Of a stretch of DNA of 64,000 nt, positions 1 to 7,647 are shown one piece after another. The position numbers were made by a program, and so were the translations under genes. The stretch covers positions 1 through 64,000 of the forward strand of contig NZ_BCVF01000001.1 in NCBI RefSeq assembly GCF_001591605.1. The letters are read 5' to 3'. The stretch is from Bacillus badius NBRC 15713 (GTDB lineage Bacteria > Bacillota > Bacilli > Bacillales > Domibacillaceae). Under the pieces are notes generated by a model. The model was not told the DNA's origin and did not search any database. It saw only the letters and a program-made list of their open reading frames with translations. Every line of letters begins with the position of its first letter. The stretch's first letter is position 1.

Positions 1-98
1 GGGGTCTCGCCTGTCCCGCAGCTCCCGCTGGAGTCTTTGCGCCTTCCATTCCAATTAACAGGTTGTATAAAAAGAGGATAGCTGTATAAAACGCTTGA
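1..98. repeat. Dispersed GC-rich intergenic repeat, copy A (cut by window start)
   Basis: The first 71 bases align without gaps to 28247-28317 with 60 identities by direct count. The similarity continues at constant spacing to a shared AAAACGCTTG near 88-97. The GC-rich part contrasts with its AT-rich surroundings and has no credible reading frame. From memory, GC-rich repeats of this type are common between genes in Bacillaceae. The left part of this copy lies outside the window. Confidence 0.8.
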
Positions 99-380
99 GG
101 TGAGGAAGGGGCTTTCAAGCGAATGGCTTTTATTGATGACTTGACGGAAGCGGGGTACGCGAAAATGGGCCCTGTAAGCATGGCTCCTGTTGGTGTTGTG
201 ATTAAAAGGATATTTGTTACACATGAATGAGGCAGATGTGTAAGAAGCCGATCCTCTCCGCTGTCATGAGTCTAAAGACAATGGCCAGGTGGACTTGGCA
301 GGGGCTAGAAATGACCTGAATAAGTGACCTGGAGAGGCTTATTTTTTTCTCAGATGGCTTGAAAGTTATTTTAAAAAAAG
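99..380. other. Gene-poor stretch between repeat copy A and the pssA terminator
   Basis: No convincing gene is present. The only in-frame candidate is a 35-codon ORF on the plus strand at 123-230. Its purine-rich upstream segment is about 20 bases away and the product resembles nothing I know. A weak 6-bp hairpin followed by a T run near 318-347 could be the terminator of a gene lying before the window. Confidence 0.5.
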
Positions 381-416
381 AACGAGGTTCGGAATGATTT
401 CATTCCGAACCTCGTT
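381..416 (-). terminator. pssA terminator
   Basis: Two perfect 17-base arms (381-397 and 400-416) enclose two bases. On the minus strand, just downstream of the pssA stop, the hairpin is followed by a run of seven T. On the plus strand the T tract is poor, so the main direction is minus. Confidence 0.85.
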
Positions 417-452
417 TGTTTGGTGATAAACTGAAACCGGAAAATCCGGTTT

Positions 453-992
453 TTATACTTTTTTCAATTTGAAAGGACTGACCATTAATAAGGATAATGA
501 AATAATAATAACCATAAATAAAGGCATTGGGAGATATGGAATGGCTAAATAGCTGAGGGTTAGCAAGCAGCCGGCTGCTGTGATCGGCAAGCCATGAAAA
601 TAGCCATTATTCTCGGAAATATTGAAGCGTGCCAGCCTAAAGGCACCGCAACCAATATAAAATACCGTGAAAAACCAGCCGGGGAAGCCGAATTCAGATA
701 ATATGCCGGTATACAATAGTAGAGCGGGGGCCACACCAAAAGAAATAATATCGCACATAGAGTCCAATTGTTTGCCCAGTTCAGATTCAATATTCATTTT
801 TCGTGCGACCATTCCATCAAAGCGATCAGCTAAAGCGGCGACAAAAATAAGCAGCAGGCCCAAGTGATGTTGTCCATGCATCGTCATCAGGATGGAAAAG
901 CCGCCTAAAGCCAAGTTCCCCATTGTAAGTACGTTAGCTGTTTGAGCTTTTATTTTTTTTATAGTGACGTCTATGACTTGAGAAATAAACAA
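453..992 (-). CDS. pssA: CDP-diacylglycerol--serine O-phosphatidyltransferase
   Basis: Makes phosphatidylserine from CDP-diacylglycerol and serine in the membrane. It is the first step towards phosphatidylethanolamine, completed by the divergent psd. The full CDP-alcohol phosphotransferase signature is present: D56, D59, G60, A63, R64, G73, D77 and D81. Several hydrophobic segments follow. The start is TTG, chosen because GAGGAGAG (1001-1008) lies at good spacing. This gives about 20 more N-terminal residues than the B. subtilis protein as I remember it; a later start near residue 24 is possible. Confidence 0.9.
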   Translation of the reverse strand: MFISQVIDVTIKKIKAQTANVLTMGNLALGGFSILMTMHGQHHLGLLLIFVAALADRFDGMVARKMNIESELGKQLDSMCDIISFGVAPALLLYTGILSEFGFPGWFFTVFYIGCGAFRLARFNISENNGYFHGLPITAAGCLLTLSYLAIPYLPMPLFMVIIISLSLLMVSPFKLKKV

Positions 993-1065
993 ATTTACAC
1001 TCTCCTCGAATTTAGCAGGGAATCTGCCGGTAGTTTATTATATAATAATATTTTAACGATGATCT

Positions 1066-1094
1066 ATTATACCATAAAGTGGATTGGATTTTTA
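1066..1094 (-). promoter_or_regulatory. Extended -10 promoter for pssA
   Basis: On the minus strand TATAAT (1066-1071) is preceded by TGG, an extended -10. The -35 hexamer at optimal spacing is weak (TAAAAA). It would give a 5' leader of about 65 bases. Confidence 0.55.
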
Positions 1095-1113
1095 AATTTT
1101 TGGAGGTTAAACC

Positions 1114-1893
1114 GTGCAACGGCATTTATATCGTTTTTTTATTGAGTTAACAAATAAAAGATGGTCTTCGCGATTGCTGGAGCGCTATACAAGCTCTTCT
1201 GTAAGCAAGCCGATGATCCGTCCCTTTATTAAAGCTTACCGAATCAATGAAGAGGAGATGGCCCATCCGGCTGATCATTACCAGACACTTCACGATTTCT
1301 TTATTCGTCAGCTGCTGCCCGAAGCAAGGGTGATTGAGTACGGGAAAAACCAAGTGGTCAGCCCGGTTGATGCTCTGCTCGCAGAAACAGGGGTGATTAC
1401 AAGCCACTGTGAGATCGTAGTCAAGGAGAAGCCTTATTCTGTAGCTGAGATGCTCGGCAGCAGAGAAAAAGCTGCTGATTATGAAAACGGCACGTTTCTT
1501 GTTTTTTATTTAAGCCCTGGCCATTATCATCGAATCCATAGCCCAATTGATGGACAGGTGACGGAAACATGGGCGCTTGGCAGGCACTCTTATCCTGTGA
1601 ACAGCCCCGGGTTGAAATATGGCAAAGCACCGCTTGCCAAGAATTACCGTGAAATTACCGAGCTGACCTTTGAGGGCGGGAAGTTGGCTGTAGTGAAAGT
1701 AGGAGCGATGTTCGTTAACTCGATTGAGCGTTCCCATAACAGGCCAACATGGAAGCAAGGGGAAGAGGTAGCCTATTTCAACTTTGGTTCTACGGTTGTC
1801 CTCTTGTTTGAGCCAGGTACATTTAGATTGAATGAACAATTGGCTGTGCCTTGCGAAGTAAAGGTCGGTGAGACCGTCGGCACTTTTGCATAA
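1114..1893 (+). CDS. psd: Phosphatidylserine decarboxylase
   Basis: Decarboxylates phosphatidylserine to phosphatidylethanolamine, using a pyruvoyl group made by self-cleavage. The processing site is visible as G225-S226-T227 in an FGST context. The candidate catalytic Asp (D86, SPVDALL) and His (H142, RIHSP) are also present. At 259 residues it is typical of the short Bacillus type. The start is GTG with GGAGG at 1102-1106. It is divergent from pssA, so the two steps of the pathway share one intergenic region. Confidence 0.95.
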   Translation: MQRHLYRFFIELTNKRWSSRLLERYTSSSVSKPMIRPFIKAYRINEEEMAHPADHYQTLHDFFIRQLLPEARVIEYGKNQVVSPVDALLAETGVITSHCEIVVKEKPYSVAEMLGSREKAADYENGTFLVFYLSPGHYHRIHSPIDGQVTETWALGRHSYPVNSPGLKYGKAPLAKNYREITELTFEGGKLAVVKVGAMFVNSIERSHNRPTWKQGEEVAYFNFGSTVVLLFEPGTFRLNEQLAVPCEVKVGETVGTFA

Positions 1894-1896
1894 AAA

Positions 1897-1925
1897 AAAG
1901 CACTGCTTGAGCGAGTGCTTTCTAT
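1897..1925. terminator. Bidirectional terminator between psd and sda
   Basis: An 8-bp hairpin (AAAGCACT paired with AGTGCTTT) lies between the converging psd and sda genes. An A run on its left acts as a T run for minus-strand transcripts, so it mainly suits sda. The plus-strand tail is short. Confidence 0.7.
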
Positions 1926-1926
1926 A

Positions 1927-2064
1927 TTAGTGCGCTTGTACTTGGAAGTAAAGAGCTCTCTTTTTTAATTCGTCTTCGATTAATAAGATAAAATCGCGGC
2001 TAAGATCCAGCTTGCGTGCTTTTGCATAAGCTTCTAAAAGAACATCATCAGAGATGCGGTGCAT
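1927..2064 (-). CDS. sda: Sporulation checkpoint inhibitor Sda
   Basis: A 45-residue protein, too short for most ORF callers, starting MHRISDDVLLEAYAKA. Sda binds the DHp domain of sporulation kinase KinA (and KinB) and blocks the phosphorelay when replication is perturbed. The helix-hairpin pattern, the LSRDFILLIEDEL segment and the length match the family. The Shine-Dalgarno TGGAGGTG lies at good distance from ATG. Its position next to yqeG is as in B. subtilis. The DnaA boxes upstream (2184-2282) fit the known DnaA control of sda. Confidence 0.93.
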   Translation of the reverse strand: MHRISDDVLLEAYAKARKLDLSRDFILLIEDELKKRALYFQVQAH

Positions 2065-2183
2065 GTCTTATTCACCTCCAAAGAAATAAGTGGTCTATAA
2101 TAGGTGAAGTGGCATAAGATGGTAGGTTCAAGTTGTTTACTACCCCACTGTACTAAATATAAACAAAAAGAACAAGTGTTCCT

Positions 2184-2282
2184 TTATCCACAGAGTTAGG
2201 TGGATAAATTGTGGATAGATTGTGTTTAAGTAGGGGGAAAGGGCAGAAAACTAAAAGGATAATGTGTATAAAGTTATCCACA
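2184..2282. promoter_or_regulatory. DnaA-box cluster between sda and yqeG
   Basis: Two exact TTATCCACA boxes lie on the plus strand at 2184-2192 and 2274-2282. Three more face the other way: TTATCCACC at 2199-2207, CTATCCACA at 2210-2218 and TTATACACA at 2263-2271. The rest of the gap (2065-2433) is AT-rich and holds no other gene. In B. subtilis DnaA binds near sda and yqeG. DnaA-ATP bound here probably regulates sda, and may also titrate DnaA. Confidence 0.9.
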
Positions 2283-2368
2283 TTTTAAAAGTGAAAAAAA
2301 TGTCGGAAAATATTTTTCGTTTTTTAAAAAAATTTACAGTTTACTGTTGGGTGTTTTAACGTTTTATT

Positions 2369-2397
2369 TTGTCACGACAGCTAAAATCAGCTATGAT
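2369..2397 (+). promoter_or_regulatory. Sigma-A promoter of the yqeG operon
   Basis: TTGTCA (2369-2374) and TATGAT (2392-2397) are separated by 17 bases, each matching five of six consensus positions. Transcription would start near 2404, about 30 bases before the yqeG start codon. Confidence 0.8.
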
Positions 2398-2433
2398 AAA
2401 GGCAATGAAAGCCTAGAGAACGGAGTGTAGGGA

Positions 2434-2955
2434 TTGTTAAAGAAATTTTTGCCGAGCGAGCATGTTAAAAGCATTTTTCACATTACACCGGAATATTTGA
2501 AGTCCAAAGGGGTGAAAGCCATCATTACCGATTTGGATAATACACTTGTATCTTGGGATCGCCCCGATGCAACGCCGGAATTACTGGAATGGTTCAAGGA
2601 AATGAAAAAAGCAGGCATTAAAGTGCTAATTGTTTCCAATAATAATCAAAAACGCGTAAGCACCTTTTCGCAGCCTATTGATATTCCATACATCTTTGAA
2701 GCCCGCAAACCAATGGGAAAAGCGTTTCGAAGAGCTGTAAAAATATTAGGCACGAAAAAGGAAGAAACTGTCGTAATCGGTGATCAGTTGCTGACAGATG
2801 TATTTGGCGGCAACCGAAACGGCTTTTATACCATTTTAGTGGTGCCGGTCGCCCAGACGGATGGTTTCTGGACGCAGTTCAACCGCCGGATTGAACGGCG
2901 GATTATGAACTTCTTTAAACGAAAAGGTTTAATTCAATGGGAGGAAAGTAAGTGA
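2434..2955 (+). CDS. yqeG: YqeG family HAD-type phosphatase
   Basis: A HAD-superfamily hydrolase, subfamily IIIA, of 173 residues. Motif I is TDLDNTLV (D33, D35, T37). Motif II is the Ser in LIVSNNN, followed by the Lys of RKPMGKAF and the acidic VIGDQLLTD. The physiological substrate is not established; the family is related to mitochondrial PGP phosphatase Gep4. The start is TTG, which keeps GGAG in range. It is the first gene of the operon and overlaps yqeH by four bases. Confidence 0.9.
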   Translation: MLKKFLPSEHVKSIFHITPEYLKSKGVKAIITDLDNTLVSWDRPDATPELLEWFKEMKKAGIKVLIVSNNNQKRVSTFSQPIDIPYIFEARKPMGKAFRRAVKILGTKKEETVVIGDQLLTDVFGGNRNGFYTILVVPVAQTDGFWTQFNRRIERRIMNFFKRKGLIQWEESK

Positions 2956-4058
2956 ATAACGAAAAGATTATTTGTATAGGATGCGGAGTCAGCGTACAAT
3001 CAGAAGATCCGGCCGGCCTTGGTTATGCGCCGGCTTCTGCTCTGGAAAAAGAAGAGATTGTCTGCCAGCGTTGTTTTCGCTTGAAGAACTATAATGAGGT
3101 TCAGGATGTTTCTTTGACGGATGACGACTTTTTAAACATCTTGAACACACTTGGACAAACAGACAGCTTGATTGTAAAAGTTGTTGATATTTTCGATTTT
3201 AATGGAAGCTGGCTGCCTGGCTTGCACCGTTTTGTCGGGAAGAATCCGGTTCTTTTGATTGGCAACAAAGCAGACCTTTTGCCTAAGTCAGTGAAGAAAA
3301 ACAGGTTGATTAACTGGATGAAACAGCAAGCCAAAGAGCTTGGCTTAAAGCCAATTGACGTTCTGCTTGTCAGTGCGGCAAAGGGAGCCTCCATGCAAGA
3401 GGCAATGGAGGCAATTGATCATTATCGCAATGGAAAGGATGTATATGTCGTTGGGTGCACGAATGTAGGCAAATCCACGTTTATTAACCGTATCATTAAA
3501 GAGGGCACGGGAGACAAGGATGTAATTACCACGTCTCATTTTCCAGGAACGACGCTTGATATGATTGAGATTCCGTTAGATGACGGCCATTTTCTTGTGG
3601 ATACGCCGGGGATCATTAATCACCATCAAATGGCTCACTTTGTTGATAAACGGGACTTAAAATACATTACGCCGAAAAAAGAAATCAAGCCGAAGATTTT
3701 TCAGTTAAACGAGCAGCAAACATTATTTTTTGGCGGTTTGGCTCGCTTTGATTATCTTTCAGGAGGGCGCCGTTCCTTCACGTGTTATTTGTCCAATGAA
3801 TTAATGATTCATCGGACAAAGCTCGAGAAAGCAGATGAATTGTATGCTTCTCATGCAGGAGAATTGCTTACTCCGCCGCGCAGAGAGGAAATGGAAGGCT
3901 TTCCGGAATTTACCCGCCAGGAATTCATGATTAAGGAAGAAAAAATGGATGTTGTCTTCTCAGGCCTTGGCTGGGTGACCATTAATGAACCGGGCGCCAA
4001 AGTAGCCGCTTATGTGCCAAAGGGAGTTAGTGTCTTTCTGCGGAAATCCTTAATTTAG
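2952..4058 (+). CDS. yqeH: Circularly permuted GTPase YqeH
   Basis: GTPase needed for assembly of the 30S ribosomal subunit. An N-terminal zinc finger (C8, C11, C38, C41) precedes the GTPase domain. The motifs run in permuted order: NKAD (105-108, G4), SAAKG (141-145, G5), GCTNVGKST (168-176, G1) and DTPG (217-220, G3). The GTG start overlaps the yqeG stop (GTGA), which suggests translational coupling. Length of 368 residues is normal for the family. Confidence 0.95.
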   Translation: MNNEKIICIGCGVSVQSEDPAGLGYAPASALEKEEIVCQRCFRLKNYNEVQDVSLTDDDFLNILNTLGQTDSLIVKVVDIFDFNGSWLPGLHRFVGKNPVLLIGNKADLLPKSVKKNRLINWMKQQAKELGLKPIDVLLVSAAKGASMQEAMEAIDHYRNGKDVYVVGCTNVGKSTFINRIIKEGTGDKDVITTSHFPGTTLDMIEIPLDDGHFLVDTPGIINHHQMAHFVDKRDLKYITPKKEIKPKIFQLNEQQTLFFGGLARFDYLSGGRRSFTCYLSNELMIHRTKLEKADELYASHAGELLTPPRREEMEGFPEFTRQEFMIKEEKMDVVFSGLGWVTINEPGAKVAAYVPKGVSVFLRKSLI

Positions 4059-4074
4059 AAGGGGGAGAGAAGCC

Positions 4075-4923
4075 GTGAGAAAATTATTTGGGGTTATAGG
4101 CGATCCAATTGCTCATTCCATGTCTCCGCTGATGCATAACGATGCATTTGCCCAGCTTGGCATCGACGGATATTACCAGCCTTTTCATGTGAAATCGGCT
4201 GATTTAGCCGCTGCTGTTCACGGCATGAAGGCGATCGGTGTGCAAGGATTTAATGTGACAATTCCCCATAAAACAGCGATTATGCCCTTGCTTGACCAGA
4301 TTGATCCGCTTGCGAAGGCAATCGGCGCCGTTAATACAGTCGTCCGCGAAAACGGCGGATGGACGGGATATAACACAGATGGAGCAGGTTTTGTGCAAGG
4401 GCTGCGCGAGGAGTGCGGCGGGCCGCTTGAAGACAAGAGGGTATTGCTCATCGGCGCAGGAGGAGCCGCGCGTGCCATTTATTATACGCTGGCTTCAGAA
4501 AAGGTCAATCAGATCGATATTGCCAACCGTACGCTTGAAAAAGCAGCCAGTCTTGCGGAGAGCTGCCCTTATTCTGTTGCTGGCACGGTAAAAACAACGC
4601 AGGAAGCGGAAGCGGAGCTGGCGGCATATGATATTATTATCCAGACCACTTCAATCGGCATGCTGCCGCTTATTGAAGCAGCTCCGCTGTCTGTTGAAAA
4701 TATAAAGCCGGGCGCCTTTGTCTCTGATATTATTTATAATCCTTTTGAAACGAAGCTCCTGCAGGAAGCGAAAAAACAGGGAGCCCGTATACAAAATGGG
4801 CTGAAAATGTTTGTTTACCAAGGAGCGCTCGCTTTTGAAAAATGGACAGGCCAAACACCGGATATTGAACGAATGGCAGACATTGTACGACATCAACTAG
4901 GAGGAAACTATGTTAACAACTAA
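4075..4923 (+). CDS. aroE: Shikimate dehydrogenase (NADP+)
   Basis: Reduces 3-dehydroshikimate to shikimate in chorismate synthesis. The shikimate-binding SMSPLMHN lies at 15-22, with catalytic K66 and D102 and the NADP-binding glycine loop GAGGAARA at 127-134. The GTG start follows GGGGGAGAG. The last bases overlap yhbY, whose Shine-Dalgarno lies inside aroE. The context, an operon of ribosome and cofactor genes, is as in B. subtilis. Confidence 0.96.
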   Translation: MRKLFGVIGDPIAHSMSPLMHNDAFAQLGIDGYYQPFHVKSADLAAAVHGMKAIGVQGFNVTIPHKTAIMPLLDQIDPLAKAIGAVNTVVRENGGWTGYNTDGAGFVQGLREECGGPLEDKRVLLIGAGGAARAIYYTLASEKVNQIDIANRTLEKAASLAESCPYSVAGTVKTTQEAEAELAAYDIIIQTTSIGMLPLIEAAPLSVENIKPGAFVSDIIYNPFETKLLQEAKKQGARIQNGLKMFVYQGALAFEKWTGQTPDIERMADIVRHQLGGNYVNN

Positions 4924-5203
4924 GCAAAAAACATTTTTACGCTCGAAAGCCCATCATCTGGATCCTATTTTTCAAGTAGGAAAAGGCGGGGTAAATGAAA
5001 ATATGGTGAAACAAATCGCCAATGCGCTTGAAGCGCGCGAATTAATTAAAGTCAGTGTGCTGCAAAATTGCGGAGAAGATAAGCAAGAGGTGGCAAAGCT
5101 ATTAGCGAAAGGAGCCCGTGCCGAGCTCGTGCAGGTCATTGGCAGCATTATTGTGCTGTATAAAGAATCGAGAGAAAACAAAAAAATCGAGCTGCCAAGA
5201 TGA
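4910..5203 (+). CDS. yqeI: Ribosome assembly RNA-binding protein YhbY/YqeI
   Basis: A 97-residue single CRM-domain protein that binds RNA and associates with pre-50S particles in related bacteria. The N-terminal LRSKAHHLDPIFQVGKGG and the conserved GxGG loop region mark the family. A strong AGGAGG lies six bases before the ATG. It overlaps aroE by 14 bases and nadD by four (ATGA). Confidence 0.93.
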   Translation: MLTTKQKTFLRSKAHHLDPIFQVGKGGVNENMVKQIANALEARELIKVSVLQNCGEDKQEVAKLLAKGARAELVQVIGSIIVLYKESRENKKIELPR

Positions 5204-5772
5204 AGAAAAAAGCAGGCATTTTAGGGGGAACATTCAATCCCCCTCATTTGGGCCATTTAATGATCGCCAATGAGGTGCTTGAGGCCCTTCAGTTGGATGA
5301 GGTCCGCTTTATGCCGAACTATCATCCGCCGCATAAAGAGATGGATCATCGTGTGACTGATGAAGACCGCATCCATATGCTCCAAGCGGCTATTGACGGG
5401 CACCCGCGTTTTGTACTTGAGCTGATAGAAATGGAGCGTAAAGGTACTTCTTATACGTTTGACACGATGAAGGCGCTGCAGGAGCAGGAGCCTGAAACGG
5501 AATTTTACTTTATCATCGGCGGCGATATGATTGAATACTTGCCGAAATGGTACAAAATTGCCGAGCTTAGCCGGATGGTTACGTTTGCCGGGGTGCGCCG
5601 GCCGGGGTATTCCGTGGAGACCCCCTATCCGGTGAAGTTGGTTGACACACCGGAAATCTATCTGTCTTCTACCATGCTCAGACAAAGGGCTGCAAGTGGA
5701 GGCACGCTGCGCTATTTGCTCCCTGAGAAGGTAATCGCTTATATAAAGGAGAATCGTCTATATGAAGCGTGA
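5200..5772 (+). CDS. nadD: Nicotinate-nucleotide adenylyltransferase
   Basis: Adenylates nicotinate mononucleotide with ATP to give deamido-NAD. The nucleotidyltransferase signature GGTFNPPHLGH spans residues 9-19, and the C-terminal SSTMLR is the second ATP-binding motif. Length of 190 residues is typical. The ATGA overlap with yqeI and the 11-base overlap with yqeK show tight coupling. It has no obvious regulator of its own. Confidence 0.96.
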   Translation: MKKKAGILGGTFNPPHLGHLMIANEVLEALQLDEVRFMPNYHPPHKEMDHRVTDEDRIHMLQAAIDGHPRFVLELIEMERKGTSYTFDTMKALQEQEPETEFYFIIGGDMIEYLPKWYKIAELSRMVTFAGVRRPGYSVETPYPVKLVDTPEIYLSSTMLRQRAASGGTLRYLLPEKVIAYIKENRLYEA

Positions 5773-6334
5773 AGAGGCACTCTCGCTAGTGAGAGATCAA
5801 ATAACCGAGCATCGCTATACACATACTCTCGGGGTGGTAGATACCGCCATTATGCTGGCCGAGAAGTACGGGGCTGATGTTCAAAAGGCCGAGCTGGCTG
5901 CAATCTTTCATGATTATGCCAAGTTCCGCTCCAAAGAGGAGATGGCGGCTATCATTAAGCAGCAAAAAATGGACCCGCAGCTGCTTTCTTTTCATTCAGA
6001 GCTATGGCATGCTCCGGCAGGCGCTTATTTAGTGCAAAAAGAAGCTGGCGTGACGGATGAAGCTGTTTTGAATGCGATCCGTTACCATACGTCAGGAAGA
6101 ATTGGCATGACGTTGCTTGAAAAAGTGGTTTATGTTGCAGACTATATTGAACCGGGTCGCCGCTTTCCGGGTGTCGAGGAAGTACGTGAGTTGGCGCAGC
6201 AAGATTTGGATGCTGCGCTCATTCAGGCACTAAAAAACACGATTCAGTTTTTGATGAAGAAAAATCAGCCGGTGTATCCGGATACTTTTCATACGTACAA
6301 TGATTTAACGATGAAAAAAGAGGAGGCTAATTAA
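5762..6334 (+). CDS. yqeK: HD-domain protein YqeK, probable symmetrical Ap4A hydrolase
   Basis: An HD-domain metal-dependent phosphohydrolase of 190 residues. The metal ligands visible are H21 (HTLGV), H50-D51 (FHDYAK) and later HAPAG and YHT histidines. YqeK proteins have been reported to hydrolyse Ap4A symmetrically. That activity fits a place beside nadD but is inferred here from family. AAGGAG lies just upstream inside nadD. It overlaps rsfS by one base. Confidence 0.92.
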   Translation: MKREEALSLVRDQITEHRYTHTLGVVDTAIMLAEKYGADVQKAELAAIFHDYAKFRSKEEMAAIIKQQKMDPQLLSFHSELWHAPAGAYLVQKEAGVTDEAVLNAIRYHTSGRIGMTLLEKVVYVADYIEPGRRFPGVEEVRELAQQDLDAALIQALKNTIQFLMKKNQPVYPDTFHTYNDLTMKKEEAN

Positions 6335-6690
6335 TGGATCAACCAGAAATTTTACAACGGGTCGCTAATGCGGCAGACGATAAGCGTGCAGAAAATATTG
6401 TGGTGCTAAACATGAGGGGAATTTCGCTTATGGCCGACTACTTTATGATCTGTCATGGAAACTCTGATAAACAGGTGCAAGCCATTGCCCGTGAGATTAA
6501 AGAGCAGGCAGAGGAGCTTGGTTATGAAGTCAAGCGGATGGAAGGCTTTGATGAAGCACAGTGGGTGTTAATTGACTTGGGAGACATCATTGTTCATGTA
6601 TTCCATCGTGAGGAGCGCCTCTATTATAACTTGGAACGCCTTTGGGGAGATGCTCCGGAGCTGGATGTGGAGAGAGAATTACTTTCATGA
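6334..6690 (+). CDS. rsfS: Ribosome silencing factor RsfS
   Basis: A 118-residue protein of the RsfS/Iojap family. It binds ribosomal protein L14 and keeps 30S and 50S subunits apart in starvation. The family core is visible as ADYFMICHGNSDKQVQAIA and the C-terminal WVLIDLGDIIVHVFHREER. GAGGAGG lies upstream of ATG. It overlaps yqeM by ATGA. Confidence 0.95.
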   Translation: MDQPEILQRVANAADDKRAENIVVLNMRGISLMADYFMICHGNSDKQVQAIAREIKEQAEELGYEVKRMEGFDEAQWVLIDLGDIIVHVFHREERLYYNLERLWGDAPELDVERELLS

Positions 6691-7439
6691 CCTATGAACG
6701 CTTCGCCTATGTGTATGACTTTTTAATGGAAGATGTGCCGTACGGAGAATGGCTTGCTTTTTTCCGGCGGCATACATCGGCCTTATCAGGGAAAAAGGTG
6801 TTAGACCTTGCATGCGGCACTGGAGAATTTACTTGGCGGCTTGCGGAAGCCGGCTGGGACGTCACTGGGGCAGATTTGTCAGACAGTATGCTGCTTGCCG
6901 CCCGGCAGAAAATGGACAGCAAAGGGCTGATGATTCCGCTGTTCCAGCAGGATATGCGCAGCCTTGAAGGTCTCGGTCTTTTTGATGCTGTTACGATTTT
7001 CTGTGATTCCCTTAATTATTTAACAGAGGAGGAGGACATCAAGCGTACGTTTCAAGGAGTGAAAAAGCACTTGAAACCGGGCGGCTCGCTTTTATTTGAT
7101 GTTCATTCCTTATATAAAATGCGTGCGATTTTCAAAGACGGTACATTCACGGCTGTCGATGATTCGGTTTCTTACATTTGGAATTGTTTTGATGGAGAGT
7201 ATCCCGATAGCGTAGAACATGAACTGACCTTTTTCGTTCGTGAGGACAAGCTCGGTTTATATGAACGATTTGATGAGCTGCATGTCCAGCGTGCATTTGC
7301 TATTGAACAGTATAAAGCATGGCTTGAGGAAGCTGGTTTTACCAACATTGCCATAACAGCCGATTTTACTGATCAGCCGCCGGACGAAGCAAGTGAGAGA
7401 ATTTTCTTCTCTTGTACAAGCGGCTCCGTCCGTCCATAA
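6687..7439 (+). CDS. yqeM: Class I SAM-dependent methyltransferase YqeM
   Basis: A 250-residue methyltransferase with the SAM-binding loop VLDLACGTGEF at 38-48 and an acidic residue ending the next strand (VTGADLS). The substrate is unknown. The frame is open 45 bases further upstream, but ATG 6687 gives MTYERFAYVYD, which matches the family, and overlaps the rsfS stop by ATGA. It is the last gene of the yqeG operon. Confidence 0.88.
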   Translation: MTYERFAYVYDFLMEDVPYGEWLAFFRRHTSALSGKKVLDLACGTGEFTWRLAEAGWDVTGADLSDSMLLAARQKMDSKGLMIPLFQQDMRSLEGLGLFDAVTIFCDSLNYLTEEEDIKRTFQGVKKHLKPGGSLLFDVHSLYKMRAIFKDGTFTAVDDSVSYIWNCFDGEYPDSVEHELTFFVREDKLGLYERFDELHVQRAFAIEQYKAWLEEAGFTNIAITADFTDQPPDEASERIFFSCTSGSVRP

Positions 7440-7491
7440 ATGGAGAGAGGCCTGTCCAACAAGTCTCTGAAATAAAAACAGGCAGAGAAAA

Positions 7492-7548
7492 GGAGCCGCC
7501 TCAAAAGGTCGTTTTTCATGACCCTTTGGGGCAGCTCTTTCTTTTTTA
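7492..7548 (+). terminator. Terminator of the yqeG-yqeM operon
   Basis: A long imperfect stem pairs GGAGCCGCC and CAAAAGGTC with GACCCTTTG and GGGCAGCTC. It is followed by TTTCTTTTTT. It lies 50 bases after the yqeM stop and faces comER, which ends at 7648 on the other strand. Confidence 0.8.
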
Positions 7549-7647
7549 TGAAAATGACTGAAGCTCCCATTTTTTAATTGACCGCCGGGAAAGCCTATAC
7601 GCCTATCGAAAAAATAAAAAGGATTTTCTGATTCAGCGGCGAATAAA

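Noticed and set aside
123-230. 35-codon ORF MAFIDDLTEAGYAKMG...
   Set aside because: No ribosome site at proper distance, no recognisable family, and it adjoins a repeat. It may be a gene remnant but cannot be supported.
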